64,000 bases of DNA, from contig NZ_AQWP01000002.1 in the NCBI RefSeq assembly GCF_000375585.1, forward strand, positions 558,001 through 622,000. Reading direction: 5' to 3'. Origin of the DNA: Sinorhizobium meliloti 4H41 (GTDB lineage: Bacteria > Pseudomonadota > Alphaproteobacteria > Rhizobiales > Rhizobiaceae). This document shows, piece after piece, positions 36,944 to 49,014 of the stretch. Below the pieces are notes generated by a model. The model was not told the origin of the DNA. It searched no databases and saw only the letters and a list, made by a program, of their open reading frames with translations. The first letter of the stretch is position 1, and the number at the start of each line of letters is the position of its first letter. Made by a program: the position numbers and the translations under genes.

Positions 36944-38272
36944 CTAGAAACTTTCTTTCAGCCATTGCCCCATCCGGGCGAAACGGCTGTTGCCACCGAG
37001 GGTGGAGAACATGCCGCTGCCGGCGGCATGCGTCTCGAGGTCGGCGACCTGCGGGTAGATCATCAGCCCGACGGCCGTGGAGAAGGCCGGGCCCTTGGCA
37101 GCGGCCGGCAGTCCGGATACGCCGAGCGGGCGGCCGATGCGGACATTGCGTGCGAGAATGCGCCGCGCCGCTTCCGGCAGGCCGGTCAACTGGCTGGCTC
37201 CCCCCGTCAATACGATCCGCTTGCCGACGATCGGGCTGAAACCGGACCGCTGGATGCGGTCGCGTATGAGTTCCAGCGTCTCTTCGATGCGAGCGCGAAC
37301 GATGCGCGAAACCAGAGCGCGCGGCACGTGCGTCGGCTGATCGCGGTCGTCTTCGCCGATCGGCGGAACCGAAATGATATCGCGCTCGTCCACGCTGTTC
37401 GGAAGCGCCGAACCGTGCACGACCTTCAGGCGCTCGGCATCCTCGATGCGGGTGGACAGGCCGCGCGCAAGATCGGTCGTGACGTGGTGGCCGCCAAGCC
37501 CGACGGCATCCGCATGGACGAGCTTGCCTTCGGCGAAAACCGAGATCGTCGTCGTACCGCCGCCCATGTCGATGGCCGCACATCCGAGCTCGACCTCGTC
37601 ATCCACGAGTGCCGCAAGGCCGCTGGCATAGGGCGTCGCTACCATGCCCTCGACCGAGAGGTGAGCGCGATTGACGCAGAGTTCGAGGTTCTTCAGTGCG
37701 GGCCGCTCCGCCGTCAGCACATGCATGTCGACGCCGAGAACGTCACCGAACATCGCCAGCGGGTCGCGGATGCCGCGCTCGCCGTCGAGCGAGAAGCCGG
37801 TCGGCAGAGAGTGCAGGATGGCACGATCGGTGCGCAGCGACTGGTGACCCGCGGCAGCGAGTACCTTCTTCAGATCGTTCGCCTCGACCTCCTGCCCGCC
37901 GAGATCGATCGTCGCGGTATAGACGTCGCTCTGCAGGCGGCCGGCGGAAACATTCACGATGAGGCTGTCGATGGTTAGTCCCGCCATGCGCTCGGCTGCA
38001 TCGACCGCAAGCCGGACGACACTTTCGACCGCGTCGAGATCGGCGATGACGCCATTCTTGACGCCCCGCGACTTCTGGTGCCCGATGCCGATGACCTCGA
38101 TGCTGTGCGTGCGCCCGGGCAGGATCTGGCTCTCGGCACGCGGCGTCAGGCGGCCGATCATGCATACCACCTTGGTCGAGCCGATATCGAGCACCGACAC
38201 GACATGCGACCGCTTCGAGGGCAAGGGTTTCAGACGCGGAAGGCCGAAATTGGCGGATCCGAACAAACTCAT
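36944..38272 (-). CDS. ftsA: Cell division protein FtsA
   Basis: 442 residues of the actin-like ATPase. The phosphate loops are 'VLDIGSTKVVCMIG' and 'AAIDMGGGTTTISVF'; 'RIVLTGGASQLTGLPEAA' is the adenosine motif. The C-terminal 'FARMGQWLKESF' is the amphipathic helix that anchors FtsZ to the membrane. The ATG overlaps the ftsQ stop as ATGA. Confidence 0.97.
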   Translation of the reverse strand: MSLFGSANFGLPRLKPLPSKRSHVVSVLDIGSTKVVCMIGRLTPRAESQILPGRTHSIEVIGIGHQKSRGVKNGVIADLDAVESVVRLAVDAAERMAGLTIDSLIVNVSAGRLQSDVYTATIDLGGQEVEANDLKKVLAAAGHQSLRTDRAILHSLPTGFSLDGERGIRDPLAMFGDVLGVDMHVLTAERPALKNLELCVNRAHLSVEGMVATPYASGLAALVDDEVELGCAAIDMGGGTTTISVFAEGKLVHADAVGLGGHHVTTDLARGLSTRIEDAERLKVVHGSALPNSVDERDIISVPPIGEDDRDQPTHVPRALVSRIVRARIEETLELIRDRIQRSGFSPIVGKRIVLTGGASQLTGLPEAARRILARNVRIGRPLGVSGLPAAAKGPAFSTAVGLMIYPQVADLETHAAGSGMFSTLGGNSRFARMGQWLKESF

Positions 38273-39198
38273 ATCCGCTTCTCCTGGGCTTTCAGCATTT
38301 TCTCCCTCGCCTTGAGTGCGACTTCCCGGCGCTTCACGGCTTCCGGCGTCAACTGTACGGTCGTGCGGTCTTCGAGCCTGAGATCGACGGCGGCGATATC
38401 GCGCTCCAGCAACTGATGCGTGTCTTGCATACCGGCGAGCACGCTCATCGCGCGGGCAACATCCTTTTCCGGAAGCTTCACGACGACGCCGTTGTTGAGC
38501 CGCAGATCCCAGCGACGCCCGGCCACGCGCACGAAGGCTTTGACGCGGGAGCGGAACTCCGGCCAGCGGGAAAATTCATCGTAGAACGCGGCCGCCGCCG
38601 TCTCCGCGTCGCGGCCGACGAAAAGCGGCAGGCTGGCGAACTTGTTGTCCCTGAGCGGCGCGATGACGCTGCCGCTACGCTCTATCAGGGAGAGATCCGA
38701 TCCGTGCTGCCAGATACCGAAGGCTTCGCGCTCCTTGAGAACGACCTCGATCGTACCCGGATAGATCTTGCGCACCGTGACGGTCTCCACCCAGGGCAGT
38801 TCGCCGATAAGCCGACGCGCCTCCTCGATGTCGAGCGCCACCAGTGACGTCGTGCCGTCCAGGCCGAGCTGCTGGAGAATGTCGATCTCGGAGGTCTGCG
38901 CGTTGCCGGAAACGCGGACGTCCTCGATCGCGAAGCCGGCGGCAGTCGTCGAGACCTGCGCGAAACTCTGCGTGTGGCCGCCGAGCGACATGCCGTAAAG
39001 GCCCGTGGCCACCATGAAAGCTGCGGCGGAAACTGTTCCAGTATGATTCGGGAAGCGGATTCGACCGGCGCCAAGGCTGATCAGAAAGCGCACGCCCTTG
39101 CGCAGCGGCCGCGGCAGGACGAACGCTTCATCCGCCTCGGCGACAGCGCCGGCCGGGTAACGAACCCTCTTGCCCCTTCTGCCCCTCAGCGCAAGCAC
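38269..39198 (-). CDS. ftsQ: Cell division protein FtsQ
   Basis: 309 residues from GTG 39198, chosen because GGAGGA lies seven to eight bases upstream; a GTG at 39219 is also in frame. There is one membrane span (about 45-65) after a basic cytoplasmic segment. A POTRA domain follows ('[20 protein letters not shown]') and the FtsQ/DivIB domain after it. It links early and late division proteins. It overlaps the ddl 3' end by 13 bases. Confidence 0.93.
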   Translation of the reverse strand: MLALRGRRGKRVRYPAGAVAEADEAFVLPRPLRKGVRFLISLGAGRIRFPNHTGTVSAAAFMVATGLYGMSLGGHTQSFAQVSTTAAGFAIEDVRVSGNAQTSEIDILQQLGLDGTTSLVALDIEEARRLIGELPWVETVTVRKIYPGTIEVVLKEREAFGIWQHGSDLSLIERSGSVIAPLRDNKFASLPLFVGRDAETAAAAFYDEFSRWPEFRSRVKAFVRVAGRRWDLRLNNGVVVKLPEKDVARAMSVLAGMQDTHQLLERDIAAVDLRLEDRTTVQLTPEAVKRREVALKAREKMLKAQEKRI

Positions 39199-40112
39199 GA
39201 CGCGTCCTCCACCATCCACCTGAGAAATTCACCGAATTGAAGGCCCGCATGCTGCGCCATTTCGGGCACCAGGGACGTTGGGGTCATGCCGGGTTGGGTA
39301 TTGATCTCGAGCCAGATCAACTCGCCCTCACCATCCCCACGATCGTCGAAACGAAAGTCGGACCGGCTGACGCCGCGGCAACCGATCGCCTCATGCGCCT
39401 TCAACGCCAGTGTTTGTATTTTTTGGTAAATATTTGGTGAAATCTGTGCAGGTATGACGTGCTTTGAACCACCTTTTACGTATTTCGAGTCGTAATCGTA
39501 GAAGGCGTGCCCCTGCGGGATGATTTCAGTGACGCCGAGGGCGACATCGCCCATGACACCGCAGGTGAATTCGCGTCCGGCAATATAGCGCTCGACCATG
39601 ACGCGGTCGCCGTACCGCCACTCGCTTGAGGTGATCAACTGAGGCGGATGCGACTGATCCTCCTTGACGATCACCACCCCGAAGCTCGACCCCTCGCGGA
39701 CCGGCTTCACCACATAGGGCGGTTTCATCGGATGCTGATTGCCGAAGCTGCGCCGGTCCATGACCAGCGCCTCGGCAACCGGGATGCCGGCAGCCTTGGC
39801 GACATGCTTTGCCTGGTCTTTATCCATGGCCAGTGCAGAAGCCAGGACGCCCGAATGGGTATAGGGGATCTCGAGATATTCGAGAATGCCCTGGATCGTC
39901 CCGTCTTCGCCGAACGGCCCATGAAGCGCATTGAAGACGACATCCGGGCGCAATTCCTGAAGAACCGCTGCGACGTCGCGACCGACATCGACGCGCGTGA
40001 CGCGATAGCCTTCCGCCTCCAGGGCATCCGCGCAAGCCGTCCCCGAAGACAGGCTCACCGGCCTCTCCGAGGAAAATCCGCCCAACAGGACAGCAACATG
40101 CTTGCTGCTCAT
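39186..40112 (-). CDS. ddl: D-alanine-D-alanine ligase
   Basis: 308 residues, an ATP-grasp ligase making the D-Ala-D-Ala of the peptidoglycan stem. Motifs are '[16 protein letters not shown]', '[16 protein letters not shown]', 'VREGSSFGV' and '[11 protein letters not shown]'. The ATG at 40112 starts the ddl-ftsQ-ftsA-ftsZ block, which is detached from murB by the aqpZ/MFS insertion, so a promoter in 40113-40360 is expected. Confidence 0.96.
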   Translation of the reverse strand: MSSKHVAVLLGGFSSERPVSLSSGTACADALEAEGYRVTRVDVGRDVAAVLQELRPDVVFNALHGPFGEDGTIQGILEYLEIPYTHSGVLASALAMDKDQAKHVAKAAGIPVAEALVMDRRSFGNQHPMKPPYVVKPVREGSSFGVVIVKEDQSHPPQLITSSEWRYGDRVMVERYIAGREFTCGVMGDVALGVTEIIPQGHAFYDYDSKYVKGGSKHVIPAQISPNIYQKIQTLALKAHEAIGCRGVSRSDFRFDDRGDGEGELIWLEINTQPGMTPTSLVPEMAQHAGLQFGEFLRWMVEDASCLR

Positions 40113-40360
40113 TCAAACCCCCAAACAATACGCCACTATCGCGAAGCTTGCTTGCACCTGGCTGATTTCGAAGCCTCGATTCGCGTGACCGTCGCGTGAA
40201 ACCACTACAACGACATTATGGTTAATGAAGTGTTTACTTTGGTTAACTCTCGCCGCGAAACGCGCTTCGGCGCAACCCGCCCAGAATCAATCAGAGACAA
40301 GATTTCCTAGCTGAATCAGAGCTTTCTGTGGCTTGCAAGGGAAATAATCTTAGGAAAGGC
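40113..40360. other. Probable promoter region for ddl-ftsQAZ
   Basis: About 250 bases with A/T-rich patches (40200-40260, 40285-40350). It lies downstream of a strong terminator on the same strand, so the ddl block must be initiated here or within. No specific operator recognised. Confidence 0.5.
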
Positions 40361-40390
40361 AGAGCCCGCCTGCGTGTGCAGGCGGGCTCT
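40361..40390 (-). terminator. Strong terminator after aqpZ
   Basis: A perfect 13-bp stem (AGAGCCCGCCTGC, 40361-40373, with its complement at 40378-40390) around a GTGT loop. It insulates ddl-ftsQAZ from aqpZ transcription. Confidence 0.85.
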
Positions 40391-40422
40391 ACATGGTCTT
40401 ACGTGGCGCTATCTTTCCCGAT

Positions 40423-41109
40423 CTAGCTATCGTCGCCGACGATTTTCCATACGATCCCGGCAATGGCTGCACCGATCAGCGGCGCGACCCAGAAGAGCCA
40501 GAGCTGGGAAATGGCCCAGTCGCCGACGAACAGCGCCTGTCCGGTCGATCGGGCCGGATTTACGGAGGTGTTGGTGACCGGGATCGAGACGAGGTGAATC
40601 AAGGTCAGCCCAAGGCCGATGGCGATGGGCGCGAAGCCCACAGGCACGCGGCCATGCGTCGAGCCAAGAATGATGAGCAGGAAAAAGGCGGTCATGACGA
40701 CCTCGGTGACGAGAGCCGCCGTCAACGAGTAGCCCCCCGGAGAATGTTCGCCGTAACCATTGGCGGCAAAACCGCCAAGCTGAAAATCGGCCTTGCCGCT
40801 GGCGATCACGTAGAGCACGGCAGCCGCGGCGATCGCGCCGGCGACCTGCGCGATGATGTAACCGACGAGGCTCGCCGGCGGCATTCTGCCGGCAACGGCA
40901 AGTCCGACCGATACCGCCGGATTGAAATGGCCGCCGGAAATTCCGCCGACCGCATAGGCCATGGTCAGCACCGTAAGGCCGAAGGCAAAGGAGACGCCGA
41001 GCAGGCCGATGCCGACCTCCGGGAAGGCAGCGGCAAGTACGGCGCTGCCGCACCCGCCGAGAACGAGCCAGAAAGTACCGAGAAATTCCGCAGAGAGCTT
41101 TCTGAACAT
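40423..41109 (-). CDS. aqpZ: Aquaporin Z
   Basis: 228 residues with six helices and the two NPA boxes, '[13 protein letters not shown]' and '[14 protein letters not shown]'. The residues around them (His beside NPA-like positions, '[19 protein letters not shown]') fit the narrow water-selective AqpZ rather than glycerol facilitators. It moves water across the inner membrane. The ATG at 41109 follows GGGGGAA; an in-frame start at 41133 would add eight residues. It is an island inside the dcw region. Confidence 0.93.
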   Translation of the reverse strand: MFRKLSAEFLGTFWLVLGGCGSAVLAAAFPEVGIGLLGVSFAFGLTVLTMAYAVGGISGGHFNPAVSVGLAVAGRMPPASLVGYIIAQVAGAIAAAAVLYVIASGKADFQLGGFAANGYGEHSPGGYSLTAALVTEVVMTAFFLLIILGSTHGRVPVGFAPIAIGLGLTLIHLVSIPVTNTSVNPARSTGQALFVGDWAISQLWLFWVAPLIGAAIAGIVWKIVGDDS

Positions 41110-41510
41110 GAATATTCCCCCAAATCGAAGCAAAACGCTTCGCCGACGAGAGTTCTCCAGTATTCGATTCTCGTCAAGCGGAAGATGTATTTTCTGTCAA
41201 TGCCCGCATTACGGGAAGCCCATGAATTCATGTAGGTGGGCATGTCGACTGCTCGGGCAAGGCGGGGCGATGCGCCGGTGGAATATTGCTGCGCCGGCAA
41301 GCGCATTTAGTTCGCATTTCTTACGAAATCGGACTTTCTCGATGTGAAAACTTGCGCTAAGAACCGGCCGCCCGCCTCCCAAGACGGCATAACCGCCAGA
41401 TCATTTTTTTGCGTCCATGGGACAGCGAACTGATCTAACCCTCTGAAACTACGCAATTCCGGCGGGAGAGAGTTACTCGCTTTCCCGCGAATTGCCACAG
41501 GAACGAACCA
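41110..41510. other. Divergent intergenic region between aqpZ and the MFS gene
   Basis: 400 bases without a gene. It holds the 12-bp palindrome CATGAATTCATG (41221-41232) and A/T-rich patches that could be the two promoters. Confidence 0.5.
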
Positions 41511-42821
41511 ATGACAGACGCGACAACCTCGCTGTCGCCGCAGGATGGTGCGTTGCATCGGCAGGCCGTGAACTCCCCTGCCCGGGTGCTGTTCGCCAGC
41601 CTGGTCGGCACCACGATCGAATTCTTCGACTTCTATGTCTATGCGACCGCAGCGGTAATCATCTTCCCGCACCTTTTCTTCCCTGCAGCCGATCCGACCT
41701 CGGCAATGCTGCAGTCCCTCGCCACCTTTTCGATCGCCTTCTTCGCCCGCCCGCTCGGCGCCGTGATCTTCGGTCACTTCGGCGACAGGATCGGCCGGAA
41801 GGCGACGCTCGTCGCCGCGCTGATGACCATGGGCATTTCCACGGTCATCATCGGCCTGTTGCCCACCTATGCGACGATCGGCGTCGTGGCACCGCTGCTG
41901 CTTGCCCTTTGCCGTTTCGGTCAGAGCCTCGGCCTCGGCGGCGAATGGGGCGGCGCGGTGTTGCTCGCCACCGAGAATGCGCCCGAAGGCAAGCGGAGCT
42001 GGTACGCCATGTTCCCGCAGCTGGGCGCGCCGATCGGCTTCATCCTGTCGGCAGGAACCTTCCTCATCCTCGGCGAAGTCATGAGCGAAGAGGCCTTTTT
42101 CGCCTGGGGCTGGCGCGTTCCCTTCATCGCCAGCGTGCTGCTCGTGATCGTCGGCCTCTATGTCCGCCTGAAGATCACCGAAACGCCGGAATTCCAGAAG
42201 GCGATCGACAAGCACGAGCGTGTCGAGGTGCCGGTCGCGGCGATCTTCCGCTCGCACAAGCGAAGCCTCGTACTCGGCACTTTCGTGGCGCTCGCGACCT
42301 TCGTCCTGTTCTATCTGATGACCGTCTTCTCGCTCTCCTGGGGCACGACCAAGCTCGGCTATTCGCGCGAACAGTTCCTGCTCGTACAGATGACGGGCGT
42401 CGTCTTCTTCGGCCTGATGATCCCGGTCTCCGGCATACTTTCGGACCGCTTCGGCCGGCGCCTCGTGCTGGTGCTGACGACGATCGGCATCGGCGTTTTC
42501 GGCCTCTTCATGGCGCCGCTTCTGTCATCCGGTCTCGGCGGGGCCTTCGTATTCTCGATCGTCGGCCTCGGCCTGATGGGCCTCACCTACGGGCCGATCG
42601 GCGCGGCGCTGGCGGCTCCCTTCCCGACGGCGGTGCGCTATACCGGCGCCTCGATGACCTTCAACCTCGCCGGCATCTTCGGCGCGTCGCTGGCGCCCTA
42701 TATCGCCACCTGGCTCGCGACCAATTACAGCCTCGGCCATGTCGGCTACTATCTGCTGGCGGCGGCATCGATCACGCTCGTCTGCCTGCTTCTTTCGAAC
42801 GAGGAAGAGGTCTCGGGCTGA
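41511..42821 (+). CDS. MFS transporter, metabolite:H+ symporter (MHS) family
   Basis: 436 residues with twelve predicted helices. The MHS/sugar-porter motif 'GHFGDRIGRKATLVAALMTMG' in loop 2-3 and its echo 'GILSDRFGRRLVLVLT' in loop 8-9 are clear, and 'SLGLGGEWGGAVLLATENAP' is the MHS family hallmark (as in ProP, KgtP and ShiA). It imports a small organic acid or osmolyte with protons; substrate unknown. It faces the opposite way to all surrounding dcw genes. AGGA precedes the ATG. Confidence 0.92.
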   Translation: MTDATTSLSPQDGALHRQAVNSPARVLFASLVGTTIEFFDFYVYATAAVIIFPHLFFPAADPTSAMLQSLATFSIAFFARPLGAVIFGHFGDRIGRKATLVAALMTMGISTVIIGLLPTYATIGVVAPLLLALCRFGQSLGLGGEWGGAVLLATENAPEGKRSWYAMFPQLGAPIGFILSAGTFLILGEVMSEEAFFAWGWRVPFIASVLLVIVGLYVRLKITETPEFQKAIDKHERVEVPVAAIFRSHKRSLVLGTFVALATFVLFYLMTVFSLSWGTTKLGYSREQFLLVQMTGVVFFGLMIPVSGILSDRFGRRLVLVLTTIGIGVFGLFMAPLLSSGLGGAFVFSIVGLGLMGLTYGPIGAALAAPFPTAVRYTGASMTFNLAGIFGASLAPYIATWLATNYSLGHVGYYLLAAASITLVCLLLSNEEEVSG

Positions 42822-42841
42822 GAGATGGAATAATCCTGAAA

Positions 42842-42876
42842 AAGGGCCGCGTCGGATATCCGCCGCGGCCTTTTTC
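42842..42876 (+). terminator. Rho-independent terminator of the MFS gene
   Basis: GGCCGCG (42845-42851) and CGCGGCC (42864-42870) followed by TTTTT. The preceding AAAA run also makes it a possible terminator for murB transcripts coming the other way. Confidence 0.92.
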
Positions 42877-42893
42877 TTGGTCCCGATTTCGGA

Positions 42894-43868
42894 TCAGGCC
42901 GTGGCGCGGCCGAGGAATTCCCTGATTTCATAGCCCGGCATGAAATTGCCGACCCGCTTGATTTCCCATTCCAGCTTGACGCCGGAATGCTCCATCACCC
43001 GCTGGCGCACGGTCTCGCCGAGATATTCGAGCTCGTAGCCGGTCGCCTGTCCGGTATTGATCATGAAATTGCAGTGAAGCGGCGACATCTGGGCATTGCC
43101 GATCATCATCCCGCGGCAGCCGGCCTCGTCGATCAGCTTCCAGGCCGAATGGCCGTCCGGGTTCTTGAACGTGGATCCGCCGGTCTTCTCGCGGATCGGC
43201 TGCACCGTTTCGCGATGCTGGCGCACGGCGTCCATGTCGGTGCGGATCTTGGTCTTGTCTTCCGCATAGCCCTCGAAGATCGCATGCGTGAAGATCAGCT
43301 CCTTGGCCGCGCCGGAATGGCGGTAGCCGTAGCCCATCTCGGCTTTGCTCAGGACATGCCTGTTGCCCTTGCGGTCGACGGCATGGACCTCGACGACGCG
43401 TTCGCTGGTTTCGCCGCTATTGGCGCCGGCGTTCATGCGGAGTGCCCCGCCGATCGAACCGGGAATGCCGTAATAGAAGTAGAAGCCGCCGATACCATGG
43501 TCGAGTGCCATGGCGGCGATGTTCTTGTCCGGGCAGATCGCGCCCGCCTTGATGCGGTTTTCACCGGCGAGTTCGAGATCGCCGAAGCCCTTCGCCGAAA
43601 GCCGGATGACGACACCCGGAATACCGCCGTCGCGCACGAGCAGGTTGGAGCCCACGCCGACGACCATCACCGGCACCTCTTCGGGCACCAGCTTCAGGAA
43701 GGCGACGAGGTCGTCGGTGTCGTGCGGCTGGAACATGAGCTCGGCGAGACCGCCCGCACGAAACCAGGTAACGCGGTCCATCGGGGCATCGGGCGTGAGA
43801 CGTCCGCGGATTGCAGCGACGCCGTTTCCGAGCGAATCGAGAAGTTTCTGACCGTTGACCTGTTTCAT
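42894..43868 (-). CDS. murB: UDP-N-acetylenolpyruvoylglucosamine reductase MurB
   Basis: 324 residues, the FAD enzyme that makes UDP-MurNAc. FAD-binding '[13 protein letters not shown]', '[16 protein letters not shown]' and the catalytic Ser region '[12 protein letters not shown]' are present; it belongs to the shorter type II MurB with a full 'AGCRGMMIG' region. The ATG overlaps the murC stop (ATGA). It is the last gene of the mraZ-murB block. Confidence 0.97.
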   Translation of the reverse strand: MKQVNGQKLLDSLGNGVAAIRGRLTPDAPMDRVTWFRAGGLAELMFQPHDTDDLVAFLKLVPEEVPVMVVGVGSNLLVRDGGIPGVVIRLSAKGFGDLELAGENRIKAGAICPDKNIAAMALDHGIGGFYFYYGIPGSIGGALRMNAGANSGETSERVVEVHAVDRKGNRHVLSKAEMGYGYRHSGAAKELIFTHAIFEGYAEDKTKIRTDMDAVRQHRETVQPIREKTGGSTFKNPDGHSAWKLIDEAGCRGMMIGNAQMSPLHCNFMINTGQATGYELEYLGETVRQRVMEHSGVKLEWEIKRVGNFMPGYEIREFLGRATA

Positions 43869-45280
43869 GCTCGATTTCCTGAAATTTCCGCGAGCTGCTT
43901 GGGCAAGGCCGCGGCCCAATAGGTAATGCTGCCAGCTCCCAAGAGAACCACAAAATCGCCCGGCTGTGCAATCTTCGCGATAACGGGCGCCAATGCCTCC
44001 TGTCCGGGGATGTGGCGGGCATCGCGATGGCCGGCAGCCTTGATGCGGTCGACGAGCGCTTCCGAGCTGACGCCCTCTATGGCTTCCTCGCCGGCCGCAT
44101 AGACCGGAGCGAGCAGGATCGTATCGGCGTCGTTGAAGCAGGATGTGAAGTCTTCGAAGAGGCTCGACAGGCGCGAGTAGCGATGCGGCTGGTGGACCGC
44201 GACGATGCGCCCCTGGCACGCCTCGCGCGCCGCCCTCAGGACCGCCCTGATCTCGACCGGATGGTGGCCGTAATCGTCGAAGATGCGCGCGCCGTTCCAC
44301 TCTCCCGTCAGAGTAAAGCGGCGTTTCACGCCGCCGAAGGTGGCAAGACCTCTCGCAATGTCCTCGGGCTTGATGCCGAGCCGCTGTGCGACCGCCACGG
44401 CAGCCGTGGCGTTGGAGACATTATGGCGTCCGGGCATCGGCAGCCTGAGGTCCTTGATCGCGATCACCTGGCCCGTGCGGCGGCGGCGGATCTCGATATC
44501 GAAGATGGAGGTCGCACCGTCCATGCGGATATTGTGGAAGCGCACGTCGGCCTGGGGGTTCTCGCCGTAGGTGACGACCTTCCGGTCCTCGATCTTGCCG
44601 ACCATGGACTGGACCTCCGGGTGGTCGAGACACAGCACGCCAAAACCGTAAAAGGGCACGTTCTCGACGAACTGCCGGAAGGCCGCACGGACGGCGTCGA
44701 AATTGCCGTAGTGGTCGAGATGTTCGGGATCGATATTGGTGACGACCGCGATGTCGGCCGGCAGCTTCAGGAACGTGCCGTCGGATTCGTCTGCTTCGAC
44801 CACCATCCATTCGCCGGCGCCCATGCGCGCATTGGTGCCGTAGGCGTTGATGATGCCGCCGTTGATCACGGTCGGATCGAGGCCGCCCGCATCGAGCAGG
44901 GCGGCGACCATCGAGGTCGTCGTCGTCTTTCCATGGGTCCCGCCGATCGCAATTGCATTGCGGAAGCGCATCAGCTCGGCAAGCATCTCGGCACGCCGCA
45001 CGACCGGCAGGAATTTCTCGCGGGCAGCGATGAGCTCGGGGTTGTCCTTCTTGATCGCCGTCGAGACGACGACCACCTCGGCATCGCCGAGATTTTCCGC
45101 TTTGTGCCCGATGGAGACGCTGATGCCCTTTTCCCGCAGACGCTGCACATTGGCGCTGTCGGCTTGGTCGGAACCCTGGACGCGATGGCCGAGATTGTGC
45201 AGGACCTCGGCAATACCGCTCATGCCGATGCCGCCGATACCAATGAAATGTACGAGCCCGATCGTCTTCGGCATCTTCAT
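43865..45280 (-). CDS. murC: UDP-N-acetylmuramate-L-alanine ligase MurC
   Basis: 471 residues. MurC adds L-Ala to UDP-MurNAc. '[17 protein letters not shown]' is the N-terminal UDP-binding loop, '[12 protein letters not shown]' the ATP loop, and '[14 protein letters not shown]' the C-terminal domain motif. Its ATG overlaps the murG stop (ATGA), and its own stop overlaps murB. Confidence 0.97.
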   Translation of the reverse strand: MKMPKTIGLVHFIGIGGIGMSGIAEVLHNLGHRVQGSDQADSANVQRLREKGISVSIGHKAENLGDAEVVVVSTAIKKDNPELIAAREKFLPVVRRAEMLAELMRFRNAIAIGGTHGKTTTTSMVAALLDAGGLDPTVINGGIINAYGTNARMGAGEWMVVEADESDGTFLKLPADIAVVTNIDPEHLDHYGNFDAVRAAFRQFVENVPFYGFGVLCLDHPEVQSMVGKIEDRKVVTYGENPQADVRFHNIRMDGATSIFDIEIRRRRTGQVIAIKDLRLPMPGRHNVSNATAAVAVAQRLGIKPEDIARGLATFGGVKRRFTLTGEWNGARIFDDYGHHPVEIRAVLRAAREACQGRIVAVHQPHRYSRLSSLFEDFTSCFNDADTILLAPVYAAGEEAIEGVSSEALVDRIKAAGHRDARHIPGQEALAPVIAKIAQPGDFVVLLGAGSITYWAAALPKQLAEISGNRA

Positions 45281-46401
45281 GAGCGTGTTTCCTTGAACTT
45301 CGCGACTGTCGAGCCGCTGGCAATAGCCTCTACCAGCAAGGCAAGCAAGCGCGCGGCATCCGGCTTGCCGGTCTGGCGGGCGCCGGCCGCCATCTGCGCC
45401 AGCGCATCCGGGTTGCTCATCGCATCCGTAAGGATGCCGGCGAGCCGCTCGGCGCTGAGCTCCACCTGCGCGATCACGCGCGCCCCCCCTTTCGCGGCGA
45501 GTGCCGCGGCATTGGCTGCCTGGTCGTGGTCGAGAGCGTAGGGATACGGCACCAGGATCGCCGGGCGTCCGATGACCGAGATTTCCGAAACGGTGGACGC
45601 GCCCGAGCGGCAGATAACGAGCTGCGCCGAAGCGATCCGACCGGCCATGTCGGTGAAGAAGGGAGATACCTCAGCGGGAACGCCGAGCTTCTCGTAGACC
45701 GCGATGACGCCTTCGCGGTCCTCGGGCCGGGCCTGCTGCGTCACCTTCAGCCGTTGGCGCAGCGCGTCGTCGAGCCGGCAGACCGCCTGCGGCACCGTTT
45801 TCGAGAAGAATTGCGCGCCCTGGCTGCCGCCGAAGACCACGAGATGAAAGGGCGCATCGCCGGCAGCCGGCGCATAAGGAAGCCCGGCAGCCTTCAGCAC
45901 CGCCGGACGCACAGGGTTTCCGGTCGCCACGGTCTTCGCCGCGAAGGCTCCGGCGCCTTCCGGGAGAAAGCCGCCGGCGACGGCCTTGACCCGTGATGCG
46001 AGCATTTTGTTGGCGCGGCCCATCACCGCGTTCTGTTCGTGGATGATCGACGGAATGCCCATGCCCGTGGCCGCAAGCAGCGGCGGCACCGTCGGGTAGC
46101 CGCCGAAGCCGACGACGGCCCTGGGCCTAAGCCTGGCAATCAGTCGCCGTGCCGCCCTCAGGCCCGTCCAGAGCTTCCACACCGACCGGGCGAGTTTCAT
46201 CGGGTTCTTCGAACCGATCGTCGCCGACGGCACGACATGAATCTCGTCGGCCGGGAACTTCCCCGTGAAGCGTTCGGCACGGCTGTCCGTCACCAGATGC
46301 ACGGAATAGCCTGTCGCTTTCAGCTCATGCGCCAGCGCCTCGGCTGGAAAGAGGTGCCCGCCGGTCCCGCCGGCGGCAAGAAGAATGATGCCTTTATCCA
46401 T
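45277..46401 (-). CDS. murG: UDP-GlcNAc:lipid I transferase MurG
   Basis: 374 residues, a membrane-associated GT-B glycosyltransferase that makes lipid II. '[16 protein letters not shown]' and '[12 protein letters not shown]' are the two glycine loops; '[19 protein letters not shown]' contacts the UDP-GlcNAc donor. It is separated by three bases from ftsW and overlaps murC. Confidence 0.97.
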   Translation of the reverse strand: MDKGIILLAAGGTGGHLFPAEALAHELKATGYSVHLVTDSRAERFTGKFPADEIHVVPSATIGSKNPMKLARSVWKLWTGLRAARRLIARLRPRAVVGFGGYPTVPPLLAATGMGIPSIIHEQNAVMGRANKMLASRVKAVAGGFLPEGAGAFAAKTVATGNPVRPAVLKAAGLPYAPAAGDAPFHLVVFGGSQGAQFFSKTVPQAVCRLDDALRQRLKVTQQARPEDREGVIAVYEKLGVPAEVSPFFTDMAGRIASAQLVICRSGASTVSEISVIGRPAILVPYPYALDHDQAANAAALAAKGGARVIAQVELSAERLAGILTDAMSNPDALAQMAAGARQTGKPDAARLLALLVEAIASGSTVAKFKETRS

Positions 46402-46404
46402 GTC

Positions 46405-47559
46405 TCACTCCGCCGGCACTCCGACGCCCGATCGAAAGAGGCTGCGCTCGACGGCGCGTTTCTCCGGCCGATGACGCGTCAGTGCCAGAATGAACCCCGC
46501 CGTCACGCAGATCGCCACCATCGACGACCCGCCATAGGAAATCAGCGGGAGCGTCATGCCCTTGGCCGGAAGCAGCTCGAGATTCACGCCGATATTGATC
46601 ATCGACTGGATGCCGATTTGCAGAACCAGCCCAGCAACCGCGAACCGATTGAAGTCGTTGCGCTCGCGGAAGGCATGATTGAGACCGCGCATGACCACGA
46701 AGGCGAAGATCATGACGATGACCATGCAGAAGACGATGCCGAACTCCTCCGCAGCGACGGAAAAGATGAAGTCCGTATGGCTGTCCGGAATGATGCGCTT
46801 CACCACGCCCTCACCGGGGCCGCGGCCGAACCAGTCGCCGCGAATGATCGCCTCGCGGGCCGTATCCACCTGGAACGTATCGCCTTCGCCGGTCAGGAAC
46901 CGGTCGATGCGGCCGGCGACGTGGGGCAGGATGGAATAGGCGGCGAAAAATCCGCCTATCGCCACCGACGCGAGCACGATGATCCAGAGCCATGGCATGC
47001 CGGCCATGAAGAACATGCCGCCCCAGACCGCCGCAGTGAGGATGGTCTGGCCGAGGTCGGGCTGGGCAACGAGGAGCGCCCCGACGATACCGAAGAGGAG
47101 GATCGAAAGCAGATTGCCGGGAATTTCCGGCTGCCGTGCATGTTCGGCGAAAAGCCAGGCGCAGACCACGACAAAGGCGGGCTTCATGAATTCCGAGGGC
47201 TGTATCGAAATGCCGGCGAGCGACAGCCACCGCCGGGAGCCCTTGACCTCCTGGCCGAAGAACAGAGCCAGCACCATCATCGCCGTGGAAATCACGAGCA
47301 GGATGATCGCCGTGCGCCGAACCTGTCGGGGCGAGAGAAAGGAGATGCCGACCATCACCACCAGCGACGGCAGGAGGAAGAGCGCATGGCGCTTGACGAA
47401 GTGGAAGCTGTCGAGGCCGAGCCGTTCGGCGACCGGGGGGCTTGCGGCGAAGGAGAGCATGAAGCCCACGCCCATCAGCAGGATGAAGGCGGCGAGAAAA
47501 AATCTGTCGATCGTCCAGAACCAGTCGGCCACGGGGCCACGTTCGGCTCGGCTTACCAT
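46405..47559 (-). CDS. ftsW: Peptidoglycan glycosyltransferase FtsW
   Basis: 384 residues of the SEDS family with about ten transmembrane helices. Conserved stretches are 'IQPSEFMKPAFVVV', 'QPDLGQTILTAAVWGGMFF' and the C-terminal 'GMTLPLISYGGSSM'. It polymerises septal peptidoglycan with FtsI. AAGGGGACAG precedes the ATG at 47559. The gap to murD is 57 bases. Confidence 0.96.
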   Translation of the reverse strand: MVSRAERGPVADWFWTIDRFFLAAFILLMGVGFMLSFAASPPVAERLGLDSFHFVKRHALFLLPSLVVMVGISFLSPRQVRRTAIILLVISTAMMVLALFFGQEVKGSRRWLSLAGISIQPSEFMKPAFVVVCAWLFAEHARQPEIPGNLLSILLFGIVGALLVAQPDLGQTILTAAVWGGMFFMAGMPWLWIIVLASVAIGGFFAAYSILPHVAGRIDRFLTGEGDTFQVDTAREAIIRGDWFGRGPGEGVVKRIIPDSHTDFIFSVAAEEFGIVFCMVIVMIFAFVVMRGLNHAFRERNDFNRFAVAGLVLQIGIQSMINIGVNLELLPAKGMTLPLISYGGSSMVAICVTAGFILALTRHRPEKRAVERSLFRSGVGVPAE

Positions 47560-47616
47560 CAGTCTGTCCCCTTTCCGGGCGCGTACCGCGCCAACATCCA
47601 CTACCGGCCGAAGCCG

Positions 47617-49008
<1,392 letters not shown>

Positions 49009-49014
49009 CGCGGC

